5,450 bases of DNA, taken from contig CANGHQ010000151.1 of the NCBI GenBank assembly GCA_947453585.1, positions 1-5,450 on the forward strand, read 5' to 3'. Below, in pieces: positions 1 through 4,898 of the stretch (position 1 is the first letter of the stretch; every line of letters begins with the position of its first letter). The notes beneath the pieces were generated by a model, which saw only the letters and a program-made list of their open reading frames with translations, made no database searches and was not told the DNA's origin. This DNA comes from Burkholderiales bacterium (GTDB lineage: Bacteria; Pseudomonadota; Gammaproteobacteria; Burkholderiales; Burkholderiaceae_C). Made by a program: the position numbers and the translations under genes.

Positions 1-637
1 AGTTCTCAAAGGTGTTGATGCCAAGCTGGTTGCGCCCCAAGGCGCTGACGATGCCGCCGGTCACCGTCTGGCCCACGCCAAAGGGGTTGCCAATGGCCAG
101 CACCTGGTCGCCCACCTGCAAGTCGTCCGAGTCCCCCAACACCATGACCGGCAGGCGGTCGAGTTCAATTTTCAGCACCGCCAGGTCGCTTTCGGGGTCA
201 GTGCCTATCACTTTGGCGCGGGCGCGGCGGCGGTCGTTCAGAATCACTTCAATCAGATCCGCGCCTTCAACCACGTGGTTATTGGTCAGCACGTAGCCGC
301 TGGCGCTCACAATCACGCCGCTGCCCATGCCCGATGCGCCGTCGCTCTCGGCGTCTGGCTCCCCGTTGAACAAACCGGGCCACTGCCCGGGCGAGCGCGG
401 CAGGTGGCGGCTCGAATTGCTCACATTGATGCTGACCACCGCCTTGGACGCTTTTTGTGCTGCCAGTCGAAAACTGCCAGGCGGCAGCTCGCCGCTGCGC
501 AGCGCGGGCGCCTGCAGCAAAGCCACGGCGCTTTCGCCGCGCGGCGCCATCCAAGCCGGCTTGAGCGTCAGCACCACAAAATAAGCCGCCAACAGCACGG
601 TAGCGCTTTGCGAAAACAGGAGCCAAACACGCTTCAT
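1..637 (-). CDS. HtrA/DegS-like trypsin-type serine protease, membrane anchored (C-terminal part beyond the left edge)
   Basis: Reading leftward from the ATG complementary to 635-637, the frame stays open for 212 codons and leaves the window. Residues 1-26 form a short basic start plus one hydrophobic helix (MKRVWLLF..., VLLAAYFVVLTL), with no clear signal-peptidase site, so a periplasmic protein held by an N-terminal anchor is likely. A linker rich in Pro, Gly and Ser (about 73-103) leads into the protease domain: GSGVIVSASGYVLTNNHVV with catalytic His121, then PESDLAVLKI with catalytic Asp151, then AIGNPFGVGQTVTGGIVSALGR. The His-Asp spacing of 30 residues matches DegS (His96, Asp126). By the same comparison the GNSGG serine falls about 14 residues beyond the window, so it and any PDZ domain cannot be seen. 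HtrA proteases degrade or sense misfolded envelope proteins; DegS starts the sigma-E response by cutting RseA. The family is certain, but whether it is DegS-, DegQ- or MucD-like is not. It is transcribed divergently from the NIF3 gene. Confidence 0.93.
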   Translation of the reverse strand, partial: MKRVWLLFSQSATVLLAAYFVVLTLKPAWMAPRGESAVALLQAPALRSGELPPGSFRLAAQKASKAVVSINVSNSSRHLPRSPGQWPGLFNGEPDAESDGASGMGSGVIVSASGYVLTNNHVVEGADLIEVILNDRRRARAKVIGTDPESDLAVLKIELDRLPVMVLGDSDDLQVGDQVLAIGNPFGVGQTVTGGIVSALGRNQLGINTFEN

Positions 638-686
638 GAAAGTCCGATCCGGTGGGGCATGCGCAGGCGAAGCTGCGAAGCCTTAA

Positions 687-692
687 ATTGTA
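687..692 (-). promoter_or_regulatory. Candidate -10 box for the protease gene
   Basis: The minus strand reads TACAAT, five of six matches to TATAAT, in an A/T-rich patch within otherwise G+C-rich sequence. Transcription from it would give a leader of roughly 40 bases before the protease ATG. The region 16-18 bases further upstream does not resemble TTGACA, so the call rests on the -10 alone. Confidence 0.35.
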
Positions 693-744
693 GGCCGCGC
701 TCTGGCGGCAAGGGCTGCGCCGGGTCATAGCTGCTAAGGCATCT

Positions 745-750
745 GATAAT
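745..750 (+). promoter_or_regulatory. Candidate -10 box for the NIF3-family gene
   Basis: GATAAT matches five of six positions of TATAAT and lies in an A/T-richer patch. The hexamer at 17-base spacing (722-727, GGGTCA) agrees with TTGACA at only three positions. A start here would give a leader of about 85 bases. pdxA, which has no visible promoter of its own, could be co-transcribed. Confidence 0.3.
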
Positions 751-842
751 GGCGACTCGACCGTCGCCGCAGCACCGCGCGCTTTGTCTGTTGCCGTTGA
801 TGGAACCGTTTTGAAAGCCAAACCCAGCCCCAGGGCGCGACC

Positions 843-1598
843 ATGAAGCACCATATTGACCTGTTAACCGCCCTGGACGCGATGCTGGAGCCCGCGCGCT
901 TCAAGGACTACGGCCCCAACGGCCTGCAAGTCGAGGGAAAGCGGTCCGTGCGCAAGCTGGTCAGCGGTGTGACCGCCAGCCTGGCGCTGATCGAGGCCGC
1001 CGTGGCCCAAGACGCTGATGCGATCTTGGTGCACCACGGCTTGTTTTGGCGCGGCCACGATGGCTGTGTGACCGGCTGGATGCGCCAGCGCCTGGCGCTG
1101 CTGCTGGCGCATGACATTCACCTCTTCGCCTACCACCTGCCCCTGGACGCGCACGAACTCTGGGGTAACAACGCGCAACTTGGCCAGCGCCTGGGGCTGG
1201 TCGGAAAGACGCGCTTTGGCGAGCAGCAAATCGGCTGGCTGGGCGAGCCAGCGCAGGGCAGTTTTGCCGACGCTGCGGCGCTGGCCGCCCATGTGCAATC
1301 GGTGCTGGGGCGGGCCGTGGTGCTGGTGGCGGGCAAACCCGGGCCGGTGCGTCGCATCGCCTGGTGCACCGGTGGGGCGCAAGGCTACTTCGAAGCCGCC
1401 ATTGCCGCCGGGGCCGACGCCTTTATCACCGGCGAAATCTCCGAGCCCCAGGCCCACTACGCGCGCGAATGCGGTGTAGCCTATATCGCCTGCGGCCACC
1501 ACGCCAGCGAACGCTACGGCGTGCAAGCTGTGGCGCACCAGGTGGCGCTGCAGTTGGGGCTGGCACACACCTTTATAGACATCGACAACCCGGCCTAG
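843..1598 (+). CDS. ybgI: NIF3/YbgI-family dinuclear metal-centre protein
   Basis: The 251-residue product is close in length to E. coli YbgI (247) and aligns with it by eye throughout: DYGPNGLQVEG (22-32), VSGVTAS (40-46), ILVHHGLFW (61-69), YHLPLDAH (97-104), GADAFITGE (190-198) and GHHASERYG (218-226). The residues expected to bind the two metal ions are all present: His64, His65, Asp102, His219 and Glu223. The family forms hexameric toroids with dinuclear metal sites. Its activity is unsettled: GTP cyclohydrolase I type 2 and hydrolase names in databases have weak support, so I assign no reaction. There is no signal peptide, so it should be cytosolic. ATG 843 is the only in-frame ATG near the start of homology; the ribosome site is weak (CAGGG at 831-835). 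It is the first gene of the rightward group, 52 bases before pdxA. The symbol is that of the E. coli homologue. Confidence 0.93.
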   Translation: MKHHIDLLTALDAMLEPARFKDYGPNGLQVEGKRSVRKLVSGVTASLALIEAAVAQDADAILVHHGLFWRGHDGCVTGWMRQRLALLLAHDIHLFAYHLPLDAHELWGNNAQLGQRLGLVGKTRFGEQQIGWLGEPAQGSFADAAALAAHVQSVLGRAVVLVAGKPGPVRRIAWCTGGAQGYFEAAIAAGADAFITGEISEPQAHYARECGVAYIACGHHASERYGVQAVAHQVALQLGLAHTFIDIDNPA

Positions 1599-1650
1599 TC
1601 GGACGCCGCTCTAGCGCTGCCCCAGTCCCAAAATTTCTTCCCATCCTCCT

Positions 1651-2721
1651 ATGACCACCACCCCTGCAGCCCAAGACCTGCCGATCGCCATCACCCTGGG
1701 CGACGCCGCTGGCATTGGCCCGGAAATCATCGCCAAGGCCTTTGTAGCCGAGCCGGCGCTGCTGCGCCCCTGTTTTGTGGCCGGCGACGTGGCCACCATG
1801 CGCCGCGCGCTGTCGCTGGTGACAGGTACTGGCGCGCCTGCGTGGCCGGTGGTGCAGATCGCGCACCCCAGCGACATGCTGCAACTGCCCCCGCGCTGCC
1901 TGCCGGTGCTGCAAGTGGGTGCGCCGCTCGCGCCCGTGGCCACGGGCCAGGTCAGTGCTGTGGCAGGTGAATTTGCCGGGCGCTGCGTGGACTGGGCGGC
2001 CAAACAGGCGCTGCAAGGCCAGATTGCCGCGCTGGTGACCGCGCCTTTGCACAAAGAGGCGCTGCACGCCGCAGGCGCGCCCTACAACAGCTACCCCGGC
2101 CACACCGAAATGCTGCAGGCCCTAGCTGCCGAACACCTGCACACCACGGTGGCGCACTTGCCGGTGCGCATGATGTTGGCCAATGAAGAGCTGCGCACCG
2201 TGCTGGTCAGCATCCACCTGTCGCTGCGCCAGGCGCTGGAGGCGGTGACATTTGACAACGTGCTGAAGTCGCTGCTGATCACCCATCGCGCCTTGCAGTC
2301 GGTGCTGGGGCGGGCCCCGCGCATTGCGGTGGCCGGGCTCAACCCGCATGCGGGGGAGGGCGGCCTGTTTGGAGACGAAGAGATTCGCACCATCGCGCCG
2401 GCGATTGCAGCGGCGCGTGCCCAGGGCTGCGACGCTAGCGGCCCCTGGGCGCCCGACACCGTGTTCATGCGCGCTCGGGCGCGCCCCGGCGTGGCGCCAG
2501 AATTTGACGCCGTGCTGGCCATGTACCACGACCAGGGCCTGATTCCGGTGAAATACCTGGGGGTGGAGCAAGGTGTCAACGTCACCCTGGGCCTGCCGCT
2601 GGTGCGCACCAGCCCGGACCACGGTACCGCGTTTGACATTGCAGGCCTTGGCCGCGCCGACCCGGCCAGCCTGATTGCAGCGGTGCGCATGGCGCGCCAA
2701 TTGGCGGGTCAGGGGGCTTAA
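1651..2721 (+). CDS. pdxA: 4-hydroxythreonine-4-phosphate dehydrogenase PdxA
   Basis: This cytosolic enzyme of the DXP-dependent vitamin B6 pathway oxidises 4-phosphohydroxy-L-threonine with NAD+; the product loses CO2 to give 3-amino-2-oxopropyl phosphate, which PdxJ joins to deoxyxylulose 5-phosphate. Family motifs run through the whole 356 residues: ITLGDAAGIGPEI (14-26), TAPLHKEAL with His134 (130-138), SYPGHTEML (147-155), VSIHLSLRQAL (186-196), AGLNPHAGEGG (228-238), MYHDQGLIPVKY (291-302) and SPDHGTAFDIAG (321-332). His151, His189 and His293 correspond to the three metal-binding histidines of E. coli PdxA. It is somewhat longer than the E. coli protein (329); the extra length appears to lie in loops around 72-100 and 275-285. 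The start is well constrained: the next Met is residue 50, inside the domain, and an in-frame stop lies at 1612-1614 with no ATG, GTG or TTG after it. No Shine-Dalgarno sequence precedes the ATG. A PdxA2-type paralogue acting on another substrate cannot be excluded by eye. Confidence 0.95.
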   Translation: MTTTPAAQDLPIAITLGDAAGIGPEIIAKAFVAEPALLRPCFVAGDVATMRRALSLVTGTGAPAWPVVQIAHPSDMLQLPPRCLPVLQVGAPLAPVATGQVSAVAGEFAGRCVDWAAKQALQGQIAALVTAPLHKEALHAAGAPYNSYPGHTEMLQALAAEHLHTTVAHLPVRMMLANEELRTVLVSIHLSLRQALEAVTFDNVLKSLLITHRALQSVLGRAPRIAVAGLNPHAGEGGLFGDEEIRTIAPAIAAARAQGCDASGPWAPDTVFMRARARPGVAPEFDAVLAMYHDQGLIPVKYLGVEQGVNVTLGLPLVRTSPDHGTAFDIAGLGRADPASLIAAVRMARQLAGQGA

Positions 2722-2739
2722 GCGGGCGCAAGAGCCGAG

Positions 2740-2754
2740 CCACGCCACGCCACG
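2740..2754. repeat. Three tandem copies of CCACG after pdxA
   Basis: CCACG occurs three times without interruption in the pdxA-petA gap, 19 bases after the pdxA stop. It is real as sequence but short, and nothing suggests a function. No rho-independent terminator (strong hairpin followed by a T run) is visible after pdxA, so read-through into petA is possible. Confidence 0.5.
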
Positions 2755-2766
2755 CGATTTGGGGTG

Positions 2767-2793
2767 GCCAAGCGCGGCACGGTGTCTCTTGGC
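2767..2793. repeat. Short inverted repeat upstream of petA (possible operator)
   Basis: GCCAAG (2767-2772) and CTTGGC (2788-2793) form perfect 6-base arms around a 15-base centre, ending 7 bases before the candidate petA -10 box and so covering the -35 zone. The placement would suit a regulator binding site. Arms this short arise often by chance, and the bases flanking the arms do not pair. Confidence 0.25.
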
Positions 2794-2800
2794 GGTCAGC

Positions 2801-2806
2801 TACAAT
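2801..2806 (+). promoter_or_regulatory. petA: Candidate -10 box of the petABC promoter
   Basis: TACAAT matches TATAAT at five of six positions and lies 39 bases upstream of the petA ATG, giving an expected leader of about 33 bases. No good TTGACA-like hexamer is found 16-18 bases upstream (2778-2783 reads CACGGT), so an activator or a weak -35 would be needed. The following leader is A/T-richer than the surroundings and carries a clear ribosome site, GAGGA at 2836-2840, 5 bases before the ATG. Confidence 0.5.
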
Positions 2807-2845
2807 CCGATGCTTCCCACGTAGTGATTTTTCCTGAGGATTCTC

Positions 2846-3460
2846 ATGAGCGACACCCTCGTCGGCAACAAGCCGAACGACCCCAGCAAACGCACCTGGA
2901 TCATTGCATCCTCTTGCGTTGGCATCGCAGGCGCTGCAGCAACCGCAGTGCCTTTTGTCAGTACTTTCCAGCCTTCCGAGCGCGCTAAAGCGGCCGGTGC
3001 GGCGGTTGAGGTGGATATTTCCGCTATCAAACCAGGCGAGAAAATCACCGTCGAGTGGCGTGGTAAGCCGGTTTGGGTGGTGCGTCGCACGCCCGAGCAG
3101 CTGGCAGCCCTGCCAACCCTGGACGGCGCATTGGCCGACCCGCAAAGCAAGCGCAAGCAAGACGAGTTCACGCCCGTTTACGCCCGCAACGAAGGTCGCT
3201 CCATCAAGCCTGAATACTTCGTGGCCGTTGGTATTTGCACCCATTTGGGTTGCTCGCCGTCGGACAAGTTCCAGATCGGCGCGCAGGCTTCCTTGCCGGA
3301 CGACTGGAAGGGTGGCTTTTTGTGCCCTTGCCACGGTTCGACCTTTGATATGGCTGGCCGCGTGTTCAAGAACAAGCCCGCGCCTGACAACCTCGAAATT
3401 CCGCCACATATGTACCTTTCCGACAGCAAACTGCTGATCGGTGAAGACACCAAGGCCTGA
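2846..3460 (+). CDS. petA: Ubiquinol-cytochrome c reductase, Rieske iron-sulfur subunit
   Basis: The 204-residue protein carries the [2Fe-2S] cluster of the cytochrome bc1 complex, taking one electron from ubiquinol at the Qo site and passing it to cytochrome c1. Both Rieske boxes are intact: CTHLGC (131-136; ligands Cys131 and His133) and CPCHGS (160-165; ligands Cys160 and His163), with Cys136 and Cys162 forming the stabilising disulfide. The N-terminus has SKRTWI (14-19) followed by a small-residue hydrophobic helix (about 19-39), an uncleaved Tat-type signal-anchor in which the twin arginines read Lys-Arg. The segment between the boxes is longer than in alphaproteobacterial and mitochondrial proteins, which from memory is usual for beta- and gammaproteobacteria. 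The start is fixed by the GAGGA ribosome site at 2836-2840 and by the family N-terminus. It is the first gene of petABC, 21 bases before petB. Confidence 0.97.
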   Translation: MSDTLVGNKPNDPSKRTWIIASSCVGIAGAAATAVPFVSTFQPSERAKAAGAAVEVDISAIKPGEKITVEWRGKPVWVVRRTPEQLAALPTLDGALADPQSKRKQDEFTPVYARNEGRSIKPEYFVAVGICTHLGCSPSDKFQIGAQASLPDDWKGGFLCPCHGSTFDMAGRVFKNKPAPDNLEIPPHMYLSDSKLLIGEDTKA

Positions 3461-3481
3461 CCCCCGCCCTCGGAGCACACC

Positions 3482-4882
3482 ATGGCTGAAATGAAAGAAA
3501 TATCCCCCAACGCGCCCGCGGCGGCCAAGCTGCTGAACTGGGTGGACAACCGTTTTCCCCTGAGCAAGCTCTACAACGAGCACATGGCCGATTACTACGC
3601 GCCAAAGAACTTCAACTTCTTCTACATCTTTGGTGCGCTGGCCACCTTGGTGCTGGTAATCCAGATCGTGACCGGTATTTTCCTGGTGATGCATTACAAA
3701 CCCGACGCCGCTCTGGCCTTTGGTTCGGTCGAATACATCATGCGCGACGTGCCATGGGGCTGGTTGATCCGCTACATGCACTCCACCGGCGCATCGGCCT
3801 TCTTCATCGTGGTCTACATGCACATGTTCCGCGGCCTGATCTACGGTAGCTACCGCAAGCCACGTGAGTTGGTTTGGTTGTTTGGTTGCGGCATTTTCCT
3901 GTGCCTGATGGCCGAGGCCTTCATGGGCTACCTGCTGCCTTGGGGCCAGATGAGCTACTGGGGCGCCCAGGTGATCGTGAATTTGTTTGCCGCCGTGCCC
4001 TTTGTCGGCCCGGACCTGGCTTTGCTGATTCGCGGCGACTACGTGGTTGGCGACGCTACCTTGAACCGTTTCTTCAGCTTCCACGTGATTGCCGTGCCCC
4101 TGGTGCTGCTGGGCTTGGTGGTTGCGCACATCATCGCCTTGCATGAAGTCGGATCCAACAATCCCGATGGCGTGGAGATCAAGGCTACCAAAGGCGCTGA
4201 CGGCCACCCGCTGGACGGCATTCCTTTCCACCCCTACTACACGGTGCACGATATTTTTGCCGTGAGCATGTTCTTGATGGTGTTTACCGCCATCATCTTC
4301 TTTGCGCCTGAGTTTGGTGGTTACTTCCTAGAATACAACAATTTCATCCCGGCTGATCCGCTCAAAACGCCGCTGCATATCGCGCCGGTCTGGTATTTCA
4401 CGCCCTACTGCTCCATGCTGCGTGCTATCACCAGCGAAATGGTGCTGGTGCTGATTGCCTGCGTGGTGGGTGCTGCCGCTGTGAGCGTCTTGAAGATCAA
4501 GATGCCTGCAATCTTCAAGATCATCATCGTGGGTGCCGCCGCTGCGGTCACCGCCATGATGCTGTCGATCGACGCCAAGTTCTGGGGTGTGGTGATCATG
4601 GGTGGCGCGGTTGTCATTCTGTTCTTCCTGCCTTGGCTGGACAACTGCGCGGTCAAGTCGATCCGCTACCGTCCAAGCTGGCACAAATACCTGTACGGCA
4701 TTTTTGTGGTCAATTTCATTGTGTTGGCCTATCTTGGCGTGCAGCCGCCGTCGGCCATCGGCGAGCGCGTGTCGCAAGTCGGAACCCTGTTTTACTTTGG
4801 CTTCTTCCTCTTGATGCCTTGGTGGAGCAAGATGGGCGAAACCAAGCCGGTTCCCCTGCGCGTCAACTTTGTCGCCCATTGA
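3482..4882 (+). CDS. petB: Ubiquinol-cytochrome c reductase, cytochrome b subunit
   Basis: This 466-residue inner-membrane protein carries haems bL and bH and forms the Qo and Qi quinone sites of the bc1 complex. Helix B contains His100 and His114 (13 residues between) and helix D contains His201 and His216 (14 between); by position His100/His201 should bind bL and His114/His216 bH. Other signatures are MGYLLPWGQMSYWGA (148-162), GDYVVGDATLNRFFSFH (185-201), HEVGSNNPDG (221-230) and the Qo motif PVWY (302-305). Residue 310 is Cys in FTPYCSMLR, where family members normally have Tyr. About 48 mostly hydrophobic residues (316-364), with segments near 319-337 and 345-363, intervene before KFWGVV, where mitochondrial proteins have only a few residues, suggesting two additional membrane spans. 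The rest of the C-terminal domain (LPWLD, IRYRP, LGVQPP, LMPWW) is normal. A GGAG ribosome site at 3472-3475 supports ATG 3482. The shorter alternative ATG at 3491-3493 lacks such a site. Confidence 0.97.
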   Translation: MAEMKEISPNAPAAAKLLNWVDNRFPLSKLYNEHMADYYAPKNFNFFYIFGALATLVLVIQIVTGIFLVMHYKPDAALAFGSVEYIMRDVPWGWLIRYMHSTGASAFFIVVYMHMFRGLIYGSYRKPRELVWLFGCGIFLCLMAEAFMGYLLPWGQMSYWGAQVIVNLFAAVPFVGPDLALLIRGDYVVGDATLNRFFSFHVIAVPLVLLGLVVAHIIALHEVGSNNPDGVEIKATKGADGHPLDGIPFHPYYTVHDIFAVSMFLMVFTAIIFFAPEFGGYFLEYNNFIPADPLKTPLHIAPVWYFTPYCSMLRAITSEMVLVLIACVVGAAAVSVLKIKMPAIFKIIIVGAAAAVTAMMLSIDAKFWGVVIMGGAVVILFFLPWLDNCAVKSIRYRPSWHKYLYGIFVVNFIVLAYLGVQPPSAIGERVSQVGTLFYFGFFLLMPWWSKMGETKPVPLRVNFVAH

Positions 4883-4898
4883 GCTGGAGTTTGAAAAA

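Larger units (their letters stand above)
638..842. promoter_or_regulatory. Divergent intergenic region between the protease gene and the NIF3-family gene
   Basis: These 205 bases separate two divergently transcribed genes, so they should contain a promoter for each. Two sigma-70-like -10 hexamers can be seen: TACAAT on the minus strand (complement of 687-692), 49 bases upstream of the protease ATG, and GATAAT on the plus strand (745-750), 92 bases upstream of the NIF3 ATG. Neither has a convincing -35 hexamer at a 16-18 base spacing, so both are suggestions. I see no small conserved gene, RNA gene or strong hairpin here; the open frames crossing it have no recognisable protein motifs. Confidence 0.5.

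Noticed and set aside
275..854. Open frames on both strands crossing the protease start and the intergenic region (275-730 plus, 279-854 minus).
   Set aside because: They are out of frame with the clearly recognisable HtrA domain, which reads on the minus strand from 637, and their translations show low-complexity Arg/Ala composition.
864..1568. A 234-codon minus-strand frame opposite the NIF3-family gene, and smaller ones beside it.
   Set aside because: The plus strand encodes a full-length YbgI homologue with all metal ligands; the antisense translation has no recognisable motif.
2722..2845. Possible terminator or small RNA between pdxA and petA.
   Set aside because: No strong hairpin followed by a T run was found; only a 6-base inverted repeat and a CCACG triplet repeat are visible.
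2582..4249. A 555-codon open frame on the minus strand, antisense to the end of pdxA, all of petA and half of petB.
   Set aside because: It overlaps three genes whose products are certain, its translation is rich in His, Gln, Gly and Arg with no family motif, and long antisense frames are expected opposite G+C-rich coding sequence.
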